From: Bacillus suaedaesalsae
GTDB taxonomy: Bacteria > Bacillota > Bacilli > Bacillales > SA4
Assembly (NCBI RefSeq): GCF_016890225.1
Contig: NZ_JAFELM010000042.1
Location: forward strand, 1 to 64,000
Direction: 5' to 3'
DNA length: 64,000 nucleotides
Both the position numbers and the translations under genes were made by a program. Positions 44,514 through 56,562 of the stretch are shown piece by piece; position 1 is the stretch's first letter; every line of letters starts with the position of its first letter. The notes under the pieces were generated by a model. It had not been told where the DNA came from. It searched no databases and was given only the letters and a program-made list of their open reading frames with translations.

Positions 44514-46700
44514 ATGACAAACTGGAAGAAAATACTGACTTATTTTGAAGCCTTTAAAAATCAGTACATATTATTAACTGGATTATATATATTATTTGCA
44601 CTTGTTTTGTTCTTTGCAATGTTCAGTAATATACGTCCTGAAAAGTTAAACTTAGTACGATTTTCAGAAGCCGAAAAGACAATTGTATCGCCTGAATTAA
44701 TATTAGATGAACACAGTACGTCACTTAAGAAAAACGAGGCGATGGAACTAGTAAGTGATGTGTACTCGTTAAAAAAGGATTATGCTCAAAATCAAATTGA
44801 TATGATCGACGCTGTGTTTAAAGGTATTTCAGAAGTCGAGGAGAAACTATTAACTCAACTAGAAGCACAGTCTTCTGACACTGAAGAACAAACACTGTCT
44901 AAAGAAGACCAACTAGCTCAAATACCAGTTAAGGAAAAGATTGAAATACTGAATACGATTTTGCCAGAAGAAGTGCAAATACATAAAGAAGTATCAAGTG
45001 AAGCATTAGGAGCTTTCTTTGCTGCGACTCCTGAGCAACGAGTTGTGGCACGGGATAGCGCTGTAACTGCTGTTAATAATATCATGTCAAAACGCATTGA
45101 AATTCCAGAAATTGATGCTGCAAGGCAAAAGGTCGAAAGTGAACTAAGATATGTTAATATCAGTTCAACACTTAAGTCTGCATTAACAGAGCTCTGTAAA
45201 CTTGCAATAGTACCGAATGTAGTATTTGATAAAGAAGCAACAGAAGCAGCTAGACAAAATGCAAGTGATGAGGTTGAACCAATTTATATTTTACAAGGAC
45301 AAATTTTAGTAAGAGAAGGCGAAAAAATTACGCAGGAAATATATCGCCAACTAGGTTTAGCGGGTTTATTAAAAGATAAAGACACGAACCTACCTTTCAT
45401 CGGGTTAGCCATCTTAATATTACTTCTGATTAGCTCTAAATACTTTTATTTTAAAGATACAAAAACAAATGAGTTAAAATATACGACGATCTTTATCCTC
45501 ATTTGTTCCATTACCATTATATTGATGAAGATTATTAGCTTATTTCCTAAAATCAACTATTCTGATATTGGATATGTCGTACCGATTGCAATGGGAGCTA
45601 TTCTAATTAAACTATTGATTAATGAACGGATTGCTTTACTTTCCAGTATGATATTTTCTATTTGTGGCAGTATTATCTTTAACGGAGGTATTTCCGGTAC
45701 ATTTAATTTTTCAATTGGCATTTATTTTCTAACTAGCTGTATTGCGGGGATTATTTTCCTTGGAAAACATAATCATCGTTCTAAAATTTTACAAACAGGT
45801 CTACTAGTTGGGATCATCAACTTTATTTTAATATCTGCCCTAGTCATGTTGAAAAATAGTGAAATTGTTAGCTTGCAAGCAGTCTCCTATTTCACAATGT
45901 CATTATTTTCAGGGATGATTTCAGCGGTGCTAGCGATAGGCTTAATGCCATTTTTTGAAACTGGATTTGGAATTTTATCATCGATGAGATTAATTGAACT
46001 CTCAAATCCGAATCATCCTTTGCTGCGAAAAATATTAACGGAAACGCCTGGCACGTATCATCATAGTGTTATGGTTGCTAATTTATCAGATGCTGCTTGT
46101 GAAGCAATTGGAGCGAATGGACTATTAGCTCGTGTTGGTTCTTATTATCATGATATTGGTAAGACGAAGAGACCGCGTTTCTTTATTGAAAACCAATTAA
46201 ACATGGAAAATCCACATGATAAAATTTCGCCACAATTAAGTAAAACCATTATTGTTTCCCATGCAACTGACGGAGCAGAAATGCTAAGACAACACCGTAT
46301 GCCGAAAGAAATTGTTGATATCGCCGAGCAGCACCATGGAACGACACTATTAAAATATTTTTATCACAAAGCATGTCAAAATAGTGAAAAAGAAGTGATG
46401 GAGTCAGAGTTTCGATATGCAGGTCCAAAGGCAAGGTCAAAAGAGGCAGCAGTTATTGGAATTGCTGATAGTGTAGAGGCGGCAGTTCGTTCAATGAATT
46501 CACCGTCACCACAAAAAATCGAAAGTATTATTAATAACATTATTAAAGACAGACTTCAAGACGGTCAATTTGATGAATGTGATATTACCATGAAGGAATT
46601 AGATACCGTTGCAAAGTCACTATTTGAGACATTACAAGGAATATTCCATTCAAGAATTGAATACCCAGAAGTTACGAAACAGAAGGTGAAAGAAGCATGA
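44514..46700 (+). CDS. pgpH: PgpH, membrane HD-domain c-di-AMP phosphodiesterase
   Basis: The 728-residue protein of the 7TMR-HD family has one N-terminal helix, a large extracellular domain (about residues 45-285), seven membrane helices, and a cytoplasmic HD domain. The HD domain has [19 protein letters not shown] and SYYHDIGK (about residues 512-547), then [16 protein letters not shown]. It hydrolyses c-di-AMP to pApA. It is yqfF in B. subtilis. Its stop overlaps the ybeY start (ATGA). Confidence 0.96.
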   Translation: MTNWKKILTYFEAFKNQYILLTGLYILFALVLFFAMFSNIRPEKLNLVRFSEAEKTIVSPELILDEHSTSLKKNEAMELVSDVYSLKKDYAQNQIDMIDAVFKGISEVEEKLLTQLEAQSSDTEEQTLSKEDQLAQIPVKEKIEILNTILPEEVQIHKEVSSEALGAFFAATPEQRVVARDSAVTAVNNIMSKRIEIPEIDAARQKVESELRYVNISSTLKSALTELCKLAIVPNVVFDKEATEAARQNASDEVEPIYILQGQILVREGEKITQEIYRQLGLAGLLKDKDTNLPFIGLAILILLLISSKYFYFKDTKTNELKYTTIFILICSITIILMKIISLFPKINYSDIGYVVPIAMGAILIKLLINERIALLSSMIFSICGSIIFNGGISGTFNFSIGIYFLTSCIAGIIFLGKHNHRSKILQTGLLVGIINFILISALVMLKNSEIVSLQAVSYFTMSLFSGMISAVLAIGLMPFFETGFGILSSMRLIELSNPNHPLLRKILTETPGTYHHSVMVANLSDAACEAIGANGLLARVGSYYHDIGKTKRPRFFIENQLNMENPHDKISPQLSKTIIVSHATDGAEMLRQHRMPKEIVDIAEQHHGTTLLKYFYHKACQNSEKEVMESEFRYAGPKARSKEAAVIGIADSVEAAVRSMNSPSPQKIESIINNIIKDRLQDGQFDECDITMKELDTVAKSLFETLQGIFHSRIEYPEVTKQKVKEA

Positions 46701-47164
46701 CATTAATGATTGATTTTATGGATGAGACAAATGATATGAAAGAAGAGGATATTCTATTGCTTGAAAGGCTGCTAGAAGTAGCTGCAAGACTAGAAAAGGT
46801 TTATGAAGCCGAGGTTAGCGTTACGTTTGTAGATAATGATCGCATTCAAGAAATAAACAGAGAATATCGTGATAAAGACCAACCTACTGATGTGATTTCC
46901 TTTGCAATGGAGGAATTAGGAGAGGGAGAAATTGAAATTATAGGTGACTCTATTCCTAAACATTTAGGTGATATTATTATTTCTATACCAAGAACTATAG
47001 AACAAGCAGAAGAATATGGACATTCATTTCATCGAGAATTAGGATTTTTAACTGTCCATGGTTTTCTTCATTTGCTTGGGTATGATCATATGAATGAAGA
47101 AGATGAAAAGAAGATGTTTACTCGTCAAGACGAAATATTAGCTGAATTCGGATTAGTAAGATGA
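46697..47164 (+). CDS. ybeY: YbeY, endoribonuclease for rRNA maturation
   Basis: The 155-residue protein has the zinc motif [11 protein letters not shown] (H-x3-H-x5-H, residues about 121-131) and the family block [15 protein letters not shown]. It acts in 16S rRNA 3' processing and ribosome quality control. It overlaps pgpH by four bases and dgkA by four bases, so three genes are translationally coupled. Confidence 0.96.
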   Translation: MTLMIDFMDETNDMKEEDILLLERLLEVAARLEKVYEAEVSVTFVDNDRIQEINREYRDKDQPTDVISFAMEELGEGEIEIIGDSIPKHLGDIIISIPRTIEQAEEYGHSFHRELGFLTVHGFLHLLGYDHMNEEDEKKMFTRQDEILAEFGLVR

Positions 47165-47541
47165 ACCGTTCTTGGAATCGATTTATTCATAGCTTTAAGT
47201 ATGCAAGTATGGGGATTATTCATGCTTTAAAAACAGAACAAAACATTCGAATTCACTTGTTGGCAGGGATTATCGTCTTTATACTTGCATTTATCGTAAA
47301 AGTATCAGCTATTGAATGGACCATTCTGTTATTACTAATTTCAGGAATAATTGTACTGGAGCTTGTCAACACAGCAATCGAGCGCACAGTTGACCTTGCG
47401 ACAAATAAAGAGTATCATTTGTTAGCAAAACAAGCTAAGGATCTTGCAGCTGGAGCAGTCCTCGTCTATGCTGTTACCGCTATCATAATAGGACTCATTA
47501 TTTTTGGTAAGGCCATAATGAAGTATATTAATCCGTTATAA
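47161..47541 (+). CDS. dgkA: DgkA, undecaprenol kinase / diacylglycerol kinase family
   Basis: The 126-residue membrane protein has three helices and the signature [17 protein letters not shown] with the catalytic Glu. Gram-positive members phosphorylate undecaprenol, feeding the lipid carrier pool. The start overlaps the ybeY stop. The C-terminus is complete. Confidence 0.95.
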   Translation: MNRSWNRFIHSFKYASMGIIHALKTEQNIRIHLLAGIIVFILAFIVKVSAIEWTILLLLISGIIVLELVNTAIERTVDLATNKEYHLLAKQAKDLAAGAVLVYAVTAIIIGLIIFGKAIMKYINPL

Positions 47542-47609
47542 GATCTCACTAGTTTAATTTTTTAAATTTTCTCACTATTTAACGTGAAATTTTGTGCATT
47601 TTAAGGTAA

Positions 47610-48943
<1,334 letters not shown>

Positions 48944-49055
48944 GTAAAATTTTACAAAATTTAATTCACATGAAAACAGGGTAGAAAGGTCATCATAAAT
49001 GCTAAGGAATTGGATTTAGTAGTTGCTAGTCGAAAATAAGAAAGGTGGGGTTCTT

Positions 49056-49199
49056 ATGTTACATTTTACTTGGAAAGTGTTTAGCGAGACAGGTAACATC
49101 GATACGTACCTTCTTTTTAAAGAGCTTGAAAAGGAACATGAAAAAAGAACCGATGAATTTAGTGAAGACCTAGCAGAAATTGATTCTCCAATCTCCTGA
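49056..49199 (+). CDS. yqzL: YqzL family small protein (47 aa)
   Basis: The 47-residue protein starts MLHFTWKVFSETGNIDTYLL, then an acidic tail, and ends in EIDSPIS. This is the YqzL family that lies between era and recO in Bacillus. AAAGGTGGGG precedes the ATG. The function is unknown. Confidence 0.9.
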   Translation: MLHFTWKVFSETGNIDTYLLFKELEKEHEKRTDEFSEDLAEIDSPIS

Positions 49200-49231
49200 C
49201 CTCTCTCTTTTAGTTTGAAAGGCGGCAGGAA

Positions 49232-49981
49232 TTGCTTCAGAAAGTAGAAGGGATTATAATCAGAACAACAAATTATGGTGAAACAAATAAGATCATTACT
49301 TTGTTCACTCGAGAGCTTGGCAAAGTTGGTGTAATGGCAAGAGGAGCGAGAAAGCCAAGCAGTCGATTAGCCTCTGTTTCTCAAATTTTCACGTATGGTT
49401 ATTTCTTAATTCAAACTGGCTCTGGGCTTGGCACCTTACAGCAAGGTGAGAGCCTATCTAGTATGAAGCATATCAAAGAAGATATTATTTCGACTGCCTA
49501 CGCTTCCTATCTTGTTGAATTGACGGATAAGGCTGTTGAAGATCGAAAAGTTAATCCATACTTATTCGAATTACTATATCAATCACTTAATTATCTAAAT
49601 GAAGGCTTGGATACAGAAATTATTACCATGATCTATGAAATTAAAATGTTACAGGTAATTGGACTTTATCCACACTTAACTAGTTGTGTAAGTTGCGGTG
49701 TAACAGAAGGGCGATTTTCCTTCTCTATTGGCCAAGGCGGGCTTTTGTGTCATGATTGTAAAAATAATGATACACACCGTATTGATATTTCTCCTGCAAC
49801 GGTAAGACTTTTACGTTTATTTCACTCTTTCGATTTAAATCGATTAGGCAATATATCTGTAAAAGATGAAACGAAGAAAGAGCTTAAAACTGTCATATCT
49901 CGGTTTTATGATGAGTACTCAGGACTTATGTTAAAGTCTAAACGCTTTTTAAATCAGTTAGATTCATTTCAAACTCCATAA
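49232..49981 (+). CDS. recO: RecO, recombination mediator
   Basis: The 249-residue protein has an N-terminal OB fold ([41 protein letters not shown]) and a C-terminal helical domain with a zinc finger (CVSCG...CHDC, about residues 150-171). It loads RecA on SSB-coated DNA with RecR. The TTG start follows AGGCGGCAGGA. In B. subtilis glyQ and glyS follow; here a terminator and a repeat follow. Confidence 0.95.
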   Translation: MLQKVEGIIIRTTNYGETNKIITLFTRELGKVGVMARGARKPSSRLASVSQIFTYGYFLIQTGSGLGTLQQGESLSSMKHIKEDIISTAYASYLVELTDKAVEDRKVNPYLFELLYQSLNYLNEGLDTEIITMIYEIKMLQVIGLYPHLTSCVSCGVTEGRFSFSIGQGGLLCHDCKNNDTHRIDISPATVRLLRLFHSFDLNRLGNISVKDETKKELKTVISRFYDEYSGLMLKSKRFLNQLDSFQTP

Positions 49982-50021
49982 TAATTATGTACCACTCTTC
50001 AAAAATATAACACGTAAAGAC

Positions 50022-50056
50022 AACCCTCGGTTAGATTGTAACCAGAGGGTTTAATT
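50022..50056 (+). terminator. Terminator after recO
   Basis: AACCCTCGGTTA (50022-50033) pairs with TAACC-A-GAGGGTT (50039-50051), with one bulged A, followed by a T-rich tail. Confidence 0.85.
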
Positions 50057-50369
50057 TTTACAGTTTTAGAAAGTATAAAAGTTTGAGTGTATCTTTTGTA
50101 TTTGTGTATTCTTAATTCAGCTCCAACACCCATCCCACCTGAGGTCAAATATAGTGAAACTCCATCAGCGAATTTCTGATGGTTATTTGAATAAATCGAG
50201 GTCTACTGGCGGCGATATGAAGTACTAAATTAATTTACTAGGGCAGTAATTACCGCAGTTAGACCGGGATAATCCGGTGAGAAGTAAAGGGAAGTGCAAC
50301 TTTTTATTCTCTCCGGAACATTCGCTGTGTCTGAGGCTCTAAGACGTTGCGCCATGAGCTTTTTGTTCC
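50057..50369 (+). repeat. Dispersed structured repeat, copy 2 (interrupted)
   Basis: Same element as 24960-25148, including the 60-base upstream part (TTTACAGTTTTAGAAAGTAT..., TGTATCTTTTGTATTTGTG) and the core (CACCTGAGGTCAAAT, TCTCTCCGGAACATTCGCTG, CTGAGGCT, CTTTTTGTTCC). About 119 bases at 50152-50270 interrupt it. It lies where glyQ and glyS are in B. subtilis. Confidence 0.8.
50152..50270 (+). repeat. Second small element nested in repeat copy 2
   Basis: These bases have no counterpart in copies 1 and 3. They contain the hairpin CCATCAG-CGAATTT-CTGATGG (about 50162-50182) and the stretch GGGCAGTAATTACCGC followed by AGACCGGGAT. The sequence is continuous with the host repeat at both edges (CAAATA before, AATCCGG after), which looks like an insertion. 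I believe similar sequences are common between Bacillus genes, but I cannot confirm it here. Confidence 0.6.
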
Positions 50370-50464
50370 TGAGGTATTTTATCTATTTTTGCCATTATTC
50401 AGTTCCAATTATTTTTAATAATAGCCAAGTTTAAACGAAATGATATATAATAATTATAAAAAGT

Positions 50465-51133
50465 ATGTCACAATGGGCTGTTTTTTATAAGGTGGTGGAA
50501 ACAATCGAACTGAATAAACGTCAAGAACTCATAATACAAATTGTAAAAGATAACGGACCGATCACAGGAGAAAGCATAGCTGATCGCTTGAATTTGACTC
50601 GTGCTACTTTAAGACCAGACCTTGCAATTCTTACAATGGCAGGGTATTTAGACGCAAGGCCAAGAGTTGGATATTTTTATACTGGTAAAACAGGATCACA
50701 ATTACTAACCGAAAAAATAAAAAAAATTAAGGTTAAAGAATATCAATCGATTCCAGTTGTTTGTGATGAAAATGTCTCTGTTTATGATGCGATTTGTACG
50801 ATGTTTTTAGAAGATGTCGGAACATTATTCGTTGTAAATAAAGATGGCATATTAGTTGGAGTATTATCAAGAAAAGATTTACTACGAGCAAGCCTAGGTA
50901 AACAAGAACTTACGAATATTCCAGTGAACATTATTATGACTCGAATGCCGAATATCACAGTTTGCCTAAAAGAAGACTTAATTGTTGATGTTGCAATTAA
51001 ACTAATTGAAAAGCAAATTGATGCTGTTCCTATCGTAAAAGAGACAGAAAAAGGGTTTGAAGTTGTAGGTAGATTGACAAAGACAAACATTACAAAGGTA
51101 TTAGTAGACCTCGGAAATGATGAGATGATCTAA
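50465..51133 (+). CDS. ccpN: CcpN, CBS-domain transcription repressor of gluconeogenesis
   Basis: The protein has an N-terminal helix-turn-helix ([45 protein letters not shown]) and two CBS domains. In B. subtilis CcpN represses gapB and pckA and the small RNA SR1 under glycolytic conditions. The start is uncertain. ATG 50465 has no ribosome site and lies only 14 bases after a TATAAT (50446-50451). GTGs at 50492 and 50495 give the usual 212-213 residues, but AAGG is too close to them. ppsR follows 16 bases downstream, the usual partner. Confidence 0.9.
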   Translation: MSQWAVFYKVVETIELNKRQELIIQIVKDNGPITGESIADRLNLTRATLRPDLAILTMAGYLDARPRVGYFYTGKTGSQLLTEKIKKIKVKEYQSIPVVCDENVSVYDAICTMFLEDVGTLFVVNKDGILVGVLSRKDLLRASLGKQELTNIPVNIIMTRMPNITVCLKEDLIVDVAIKLIEKQIDAVPIVKETEKGFEVVGRLTKTNITKVLVDLGNDEMI

Positions 51134-51149
51134 AGGATGGAGGGAAGTT

Positions 51150-51962
51150 ATGGGTAAAAGAATTATTTATGTTGTGTCTGACTCTGTAGGAGAGACGGCA
51201 GAATTAGTAACAAAGGCAGCCGTTAGTCAATTTCAATCGTTAAATAGTGATTTTCGAAGAATTCCTTTCATCGAAGATAAATCAACTTTAAAAGAAGTTG
51301 TTACATTAGCAAAAGTTAATAAAGCAATTATTGTTTTTACTCTTGTTATTCCTGAGCTTAGAGAATATTTAATAGAAGAAGCGAGTAATGAAGGGGTAGA
51401 AGCAATCGACATTATCGGTCCATTAATTGATAAAATACAATCGTCAACGGGAATTCAGCCGTTATGTGAACCTGGAAATGTTCGCAAATTAGATGAGGAG
51501 TATTTTAGAAAGGTTGAAGCCATTGAGTTCGCTGTTAAATATGATGATGGAAGAGACCCAAGAGGAATCTTAAGAGCGGATATTATTTTAGTTGGTGTTT
51601 CAAGAACATCCAAAACACCTCTATCTCAATACCTAGCACATAAACGTTTAAAAGTAGCAAACGTACCAATTGTTCCAGAGGTAGATCCTCCTGAAGAGTT
51701 ATTTAAGGTACCAGCTTCAAGATGCTTTGGACTAAAAATCAGTCCTGATAAACTAAACGATATACGTAAAGAGAGACTAAAAGCTCTAGGGTTAAACGAT
51801 CATGCAAGCTATGCGAATATTGAACGAATAAAAGAAGAGCTTCAATATTTTGAAAAAGTTTCATCGAGGATTGGTTGTAAAGTTATTGATGTTTCGAATA
51901 AAGCTGTAGAGGAAACGGCAAACGTAATTATAAACATGTATCAATCCAATCATCAAATGTAA
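51150..51962 (+). CDS. yqfL: Pyruvate, phosphate dikinase / PEP synthase regulatory protein
   Basis: The 270-residue DUF299 bifunctional kinase/phosphorylase has the P-loop [11 protein letters not shown] (near residue 149) and the [11 protein letters not shown] block. Members regulate PPDK or PEP synthase by reversible phosphorylation. In B. subtilis YqfL is reported to modulate CcpN activity, which agrees with their adjacency. GATGGAGGG precedes the ATG. Confidence 0.93.
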   Translation: MGKRIIYVVSDSVGETAELVTKAAVSQFQSLNSDFRRIPFIEDKSTLKEVVTLAKVNKAIIVFTLVIPELREYLIEEASNEGVEAIDIIGPLIDKIQSSTGIQPLCEPGNVRKLDEEYFRKVEAIEFAVKYDDGRDPRGILRADIILVGVSRTSKTPLSQYLAHKRLKVANVPIVPEVDPPEELFKVPASRCFGLKISPDKLNDIRKERLKALGLNDHASYANIERIKEELQYFEKVSSRIGCKVIDVSNKAVEETANVIINMYQSNHQM

Positions 51963-51990
51963 ACACGCTCATATAACGCGTGTTTTTATT
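51962..51990 (+). terminator. Terminator after ccpN-yqfL
   Basis: AAACACGC and GCGTGTTT (51962-51969, 51979-51986) form an 8-bp stem, followed by TTATTTTTT. Confidence 0.88.
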
Positions 51991-52431
51991 TTTTAACGAA
52001 AAGGAATCAATGAAAAAATAAAAAAAACAATAGATTTAAGTACAAACGTATAATATAATATATATTTATGAGAAAAAAGAGTAAAAAGAGGTTTAGACTT
52101 AGGGAAATACGAATAAACTAACTGTAGAGCATTTGTCAAGAGGCTATTGTAATATTTAATATAATACGGTGTCTTCTTCAATCAGTATAATATAATGATA
52201 TTCATTTTCGGTTAATGAGAACACTAAGGTGGACTTCTGTTGTTATATCGCAGGAATTAGGCAAGTTTTTCAGTTTCTCATCATGCTTTCTGAAGTAGTA
52301 AAAAGTTTTTGAAAGACTATGACCATCATTTAAAATCACCTTTTGTTTTAAATTATTGTTCGATAAAATTCAGAAAGTTAAAACATCAAATCGTTTGAAG
52401 GATTCTGCGGAGGGATGTAGAATAGTGAAAT
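51991..52431. other. Gene-free gap between yqfL and yqxD
   Basis: A 440-base AT-rich stretch with no convincing coding frame on either strand. It includes TATAAT-like runs near 52050-52070 and 52180-52195 that could act as promoters for the yqxD-dnaG-sigA unit. A 62-codon minus frame (51993-52181) is rich in Tyr, Phe and Lys and looks random. No stable hairpin stands out. Confidence 0.5.
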
Positions 52432-52905
52432 ATGACGAAAAAAAGCTATCAAGTATTTGTTGACGCTGATGCGTGTCCTGTAAAAAGTGAAATTCTGCAC
52501 ATTGCAAATACATATCAAGTTGAGGTAACATTTGTCGCCTCATATTCTCATGTAATGACTAATAAAATGGGTGGAAAATGGATATACGTGGACACTGGAA
52601 AAGAAGAAGTAGATATGTACATTGTCAATCATAGTAAAAAAATGGACATTGTGATTACACAAGATATAGGTCTTGCAAGTCTTTTACTTCCGAAAAAAAT
52701 CATCGTCATCTCTCCAAGAGGGAAACAATATCTCGAGAATACAATAGATCTTGCTTTAAACATGAGGTATATCTCTGCTAAGGAAAGGAGAAAAGGACAT
52801 CATTCCAAAGGTCCAAGTTCTTTTACAGATGCTGACAGGGTGAATTTCTCTTCGAATTTCGAAAAAATTTTGTCGAATCTTGAAGGAGAAACGGACTTCG
52901 TATAG
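52432..52905 (+). CDS. yqxD: YaiI/YqxD family protein (UPF0178)
   Basis: The 157-residue protein has the family N-terminus QVFVDADACPVKSEI and the conserved SPRGKQYLENTIDLALNMRY, resembling a PIN-like nuclease fold. The function is unproven. ATG 52432 is the only start in frame, because TGA lies two codons before it. The best ribosome site (GGAGGG at 52409) is 17 bases away, an unusually long spacing. It precedes dnaG as in B. subtilis. Confidence 0.92.
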   Translation: MTKKSYQVFVDADACPVKSEILHIANTYQVEVTFVASYSHVMTNKMGGKWIYVDTGKEEVDMYIVNHSKKMDIVITQDIGLASLLLPKKIIVISPRGKQYLENTIDLALNMRYISAKERRKGHHSKGPSSFTDADRVNFSSNFEKILSNLEGETDFV

Positions 52906-52932
52906 AAATAATAACAATGGAGTTGTTAAAGA

Positions 52933-54729
52933 GTGAATCGAATTTCTGAAGATGTTATCGAAAAGATTCGCAATACAATAGACATTGTAGATGTTGTAAG
53001 TGAATATGTTCAATTGAAGAAACAAGGCAGAAATTATTTCGGTCTATGTCCGTTTCACGGTGAGAATTCACCATCTTTTTCTGTGTCAACAGAGAAGCAA
53101 ATATACCACTGCTTCGGATGTGGAGCAGGCGGAAATGTTTTCTCCTTCTTAATGGAAATTGAAGGATTATCATTTCTTGAGAGTGTTAAACTCGCAGCAA
53201 AACGGACGAATGTAGAGCTTCCAGATACTTTAGAAACTCATCAGACGACTAATCAATCGTCTCGCGCGTCCAAAATGATAGAGGCTCATGAACTCTTAAA
53301 GAAATTTTACCATCATTTGCTTGTAAACACAAAGGAAGGTGAAAAACCTTTAGAATATCTTATTAATAGAGGAATCACCCGAGAGACCATCGATACATTT
53401 GGAATTGGGTATTCACCATCTTCTTGGGATTTTGCGACAAAATTCCTGCAAAAAAGAGGATTTTCATTAGAACTTCTCGAACATGCAGGTATTACGATTC
53501 GGAATCATGAGGGAAAGCACTTCGATCGATTTAGAAATCGTGTCATGTTTCCATTATGGGATCTACAAGGTCAGGTAACTGCATTTAGTGGAAGGATTAT
53601 TGATTCTGGTGAGCCCAAATACTTAAACAGTCCTGAAACAGAAATCTTTCATAAAGGCAAAAATTTATATGGTTTTCATTTAGCTAAATCCCATATTCGA
53701 AAAAAGCAACAAGCAATTTTACTTGAAGGCTTTATGGATGTAATCTCTTTACACCGGGCCGAGTTACCTTTTTCAATCGCGACGATGGGAACGGCATTAA
53801 CGGATGATCAAATAAGAATTATAAGACGTAACGTAGATCACGTTACGGTTTGTTTTGATTCAGATAATGCTGGTATAGTAGCTGCATACAAAGCTTCTTC
53901 TCTTTTAAGGGCGGCGGGCTGTGAAGTTAGAGTAGCATTAATGCCAGAAGGACATGACCCTGATGACTATATTAAAAAGTTTGGACCTGAAAAGTTTAGA
54001 ACAAATGTAATAGGGGCAAGTTTAACATTGATGGCCTTTAAATTACAGTACTTTAAGCGAGGAAGAGATCTTCAAGATGAAGCGGACAGAATCTCGTATA
54101 TAGATGAGGTTCTTAAAGAAATCTCGGCTTTAAGTAAGCCTGTAGAACGGGATCATTATTTAAGGCAATTGTCTGATGAGTTTTCTATCTCTCTTGATGC
54201 GTTAAAATCTCAAGCCTATCAGCAATATAAGCAACAAAAAAAGAGGGATAATGTACCTTCATCAAGAAATAATATATCTACTAGACCAACAATGCAGTCA
54301 AAAATGCGGCCTGCATATCAAAATGCAGAACGGTTGCTTCTCGCTCATATGTTGAGGAGTCAAGAAGTTACAGAAAAGGTTCAACAATCCTTACAAGGTT
54401 TGTTTAACATAGAGGAACATAGCGCTATTGCGGCTTATCTTTATGCTTTCTATGAGGATGGCCATGCTCCAAGTGTGAATGCTTTTATAAGTCGTGTTGA
54501 AGAAAAAGAACTACAGCGAATCATATCTGAGCTTTCTATGCTAAACATCAATGAAGATATCTCGCAACAAGAATTAGCAGATTACATAAAACAGGTGTTG
54601 AATTATCCTAAATTGTTAAAGATAAAGGAAAAGGAACAAGAACGAAGAGACGCTGAACGGAAACAAGAATTTGTTCAGGCTGCTCAAATCCAAATGGAAA
54701 TACTTCAAATGAAAAAAGAACTAAAGTAA
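52933..54729 (+). CDS. dnaG: DNA primase
   Basis: The 598-residue primase has an N-terminal zinc ribbon (Cys39, His42, Cys60, Cys63), an RNA polymerase domain with the Toprim region (LLEGFMDVISLHRA, CFDSDNAGIVAA) and a C-terminal helicase-binding domain. GTG is the start, with GGAG ten bases upstream. It makes primers for replication. It is in the conserved macromolecular-synthesis unit with sigA. Confidence 0.97.
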   Translation: MNRISEDVIEKIRNTIDIVDVVSEYVQLKKQGRNYFGLCPFHGENSPSFSVSTEKQIYHCFGCGAGGNVFSFLMEIEGLSFLESVKLAAKRTNVELPDTLETHQTTNQSSRASKMIEAHELLKKFYHHLLVNTKEGEKPLEYLINRGITRETIDTFGIGYSPSSWDFATKFLQKRGFSLELLEHAGITIRNHEGKHFDRFRNRVMFPLWDLQGQVTAFSGRIIDSGEPKYLNSPETEIFHKGKNLYGFHLAKSHIRKKQQAILLEGFMDVISLHRAELPFSIATMGTALTDDQIRIIRRNVDHVTVCFDSDNAGIVAAYKASSLLRAAGCEVRVALMPEGHDPDDYIKKFGPEKFRTNVIGASLTLMAFKLQYFKRGRDLQDEADRISYIDEVLKEISALSKPVERDHYLRQLSDEFSISLDALKSQAYQQYKQQKKRDNVPSSRNNISTRPTMQSKMRPAYQNAERLLLAHMLRSQEVTEKVQQSLQGLFNIEEHSAIAAYLYAFYEDGHAPSVNAFISRVEEKELQRIISELSMLNINEDISQQELADYIKQVLNYPKLLKIKEKEQERRDAERKQEFVQAAQIQMEILQMKKELK

Positions 54730-54762
54730 CTTACTTGTAATTAATCGGAAGGAGGGGATCTT

Positions 54763-55884
54763 ATGGCTGAAAAACCAGCTCACTCTAAAGAAGTAGATAC
54801 AGAAGAATTAACCCTTGACCAAGTCAAAGAGCAACTAACTGCTCTAGGTAAAAAACGTGGTGTACTTACGTACGAAGAGATTGCAGAAAAGATGTCTGGA
54901 TTTGATATCGAATCTGATCAAATGGATGAGTACTATGAGTATCTTGGAGAGCAAGGTGTTGAGATTCTTGGTGATGGAGAAGAAGATCCTAATATAAATC
55001 AATTATCAAAAGACGAAGAATTTGACTTGAACGACTTAAGTGTTCCTCCAGGTGTCAAAATAAATGACCCTGTGAGAATGTATTTAAAAGAAATTGGCCG
55101 AGTAGATCTCCTTTCTGCAGAAGAGGAAATTGAATTAGCAAAGAGAATTCAAAAGGGTGATGAGGAAGCAAAGCGCCGTTTAGCAGAAGCTAACCTTCGT
55201 CTTGTTGTAAGTATTGCAAAAAGATACGTAGGCCGAGGTATGTTATTTCTTGACTTAATTCAAGAAGGTAACATGGGACTAATTAAAGCAGTAGAGAAAT
55301 TTGATTTCGAAAAGGGCTTCAAATTTAGTACGTATGCAACGTGGTGGATTCGTCAAGCGATTACAAGAGCAATTGCTGACCAGGCAAGAACAATTCGTAT
55401 CCCAGTTCATATGGTTGAAACGATTAATAAATTAATCAGAGTTCAACGTCAATTATTGCAGGATCTTGGGAGAGAACCTACTCCAGAAGAAATTGGAGAA
55501 GATATGGATTTAACGCCAGATAAGGTTAGAGAAATCCTAAAGATTGCTCAAGAACCAGTATCTTTAGAAACGCCAATTGGAGAAGAGGATGATTCACATC
55601 TAGGTGATTTCATTGAAGACCAGGATGCTACCTCACCATCTGAACATGCTGCTTATGAGCTACTAAAAGAACAACTAGAAGATGTTTTAGATACATTAAC
55701 AGATCGTGAAGAAAATGTTTTACGTCTTCGATTTGGTTTAGACGACGGTCGCACAAGAACATTAGAAGAAGTAGGGAAAGTGTTCGGTGTTACTCGAGAA
55801 CGTATTCGTCAAATTGAAGCTAAGGCGCTAAGGAAACTAAGACATCCTAGCCGAAGCAAACGATTAAAAGATTTCTTAGAATAG
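54763..55884 (+). CDS. sigA: RNA polymerase primary sigma factor SigA
   Basis: The 373-residue sigma-70 factor has region 1.1 at the N-terminus, region 1.2 ([21 protein letters not shown]), region 2 with [41 protein letters not shown] and [14 protein letters not shown], region 3, and region 4.2 helix-turn-helix ([32 protein letters not shown]). It is the housekeeping sigma factor. GGAAGGAGG precedes the ATG. Confidence 0.98.
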   Translation: MAEKPAHSKEVDTEELTLDQVKEQLTALGKKRGVLTYEEIAEKMSGFDIESDQMDEYYEYLGEQGVEILGDGEEDPNINQLSKDEEFDLNDLSVPPGVKINDPVRMYLKEIGRVDLLSAEEEIELAKRIQKGDEEAKRRLAEANLRLVVSIAKRYVGRGMLFLDLIQEGNMGLIKAVEKFDFEKGFKFSTYATWWIRQAITRAIADQARTIRIPVHMVETINKLIRVQRQLLQDLGREPTPEEIGEDMDLTPDKVREILKIAQEPVSLETPIGEEDDSHLGDFIEDQDATSPSEHAAYELLKEQLEDVLDTLTDREENVLRLRFGLDDGRTRTLEEVGKVFGVTRERIRQIEAKALRKLRHPSRSKRLKDFLE

Positions 55885-55899
55885 AATACTATTTACATG

Positions 55900-55940
55900 A
55901 ACTAGTTTACTTCTTACAATGAAGTAGGCTAGTTTTTATT
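55900..55940 (+). terminator. Terminator after sigA
   Basis: A 14-bp stem, AACTAGTTTACTTC with GAAGTAGGCTAGTT (55900-55913, 55921-55934), with two G-T pairs, is followed by Ts. Confidence 0.88.
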
Positions 55941-56010
55941 TTATGTTGGCTATGTTTCTGATTTGTTGATAACCATAAACAGAGCCTTTATGTAAATTTA
56001 AGGGGAAATT

Positions 56011-56562
56011 ATGAACGATATTAGAAAACAGATTATTATTAAAGAAATTGAATATTGGAAGCGAAACCGCCTTCTGCCTGAACAATATTGCAATTATTTA
56101 CTTACATTATATTCAGAAGGAGAGCATGAAACAAGCGAACGTAATATTAAGCAATTTGAAAAGCTACGTGTGATGAGTCCTATAATATTGCTATTTTTAT
56201 TACCTGCTTTGTTTCTTTTTATTTATTTTAATGAATTGTCTTTCGGTTTGCAAATCGTTTTGCAGTCCGCAATCGTTTTTTTCGCTGTACTTCTAGCTCT
56301 TTACCATTCAAAAAGGAAGAACCAATTATACTTTACGTTTTATACAATCCTTACCCTTTTACTTTTTTTTATTGTAACAATAGACATAATAGAGGCGTTA
56401 TTTCGTGGTGTACCTTTTCTGATAGAAGGTACAGTTCTGATACACTGTGCTCTTTGGTACGGCGTTGGTAAGAGGTCAAATATAAGGTTACTAGAAATAT
56501 CAGGTATTATTGGTATCGTATTTTTAATTGCTTCCATACTGTATAAATTATTCAATTCATAA
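56011..56562 (+). CDS. Hypothetical membrane protein with about five helices
   Basis: The 183-residue protein has a cytoplasmic N-terminal segment EIEYWKRNRLLPEQYCNYLLTLYSEGE. That pattern recurs at the N-terminus of several uncharacterised Bacillus membrane proteins (DUF2157-like). About five hydrophobic helices follow (roughly residues 52-70, 78-96, 103-125, 130-148, 158-178). AAGGGG precedes the ATG. There is no counterpart between sigA and cccA in B. subtilis. The function is unknown. Confidence 0.8.
   Translation: MNDIRKQIIIKEIEYWKRNRLLPEQYCNYLLTLYSEGEHETSERNIKQFEKLRVMSPIILLFLLPALFLFIYFNELSFGLQIVLQSAIVFFAVLLALYHSKRKNQLYFTFYTILTLLLFFIVTIDIIEALFRGVPFLIEGTVLIHCALWYGVGKRSNIRLLEISGIIGIVFLIASILYKLFNS

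Noticed and set aside
51993-52181. 62-codon minus frame after yqfL
   Set aside because: Composition is Tyr/Phe/Lys/Leu rich, typical of random AT-rich DNA, and no ribosome site is present.
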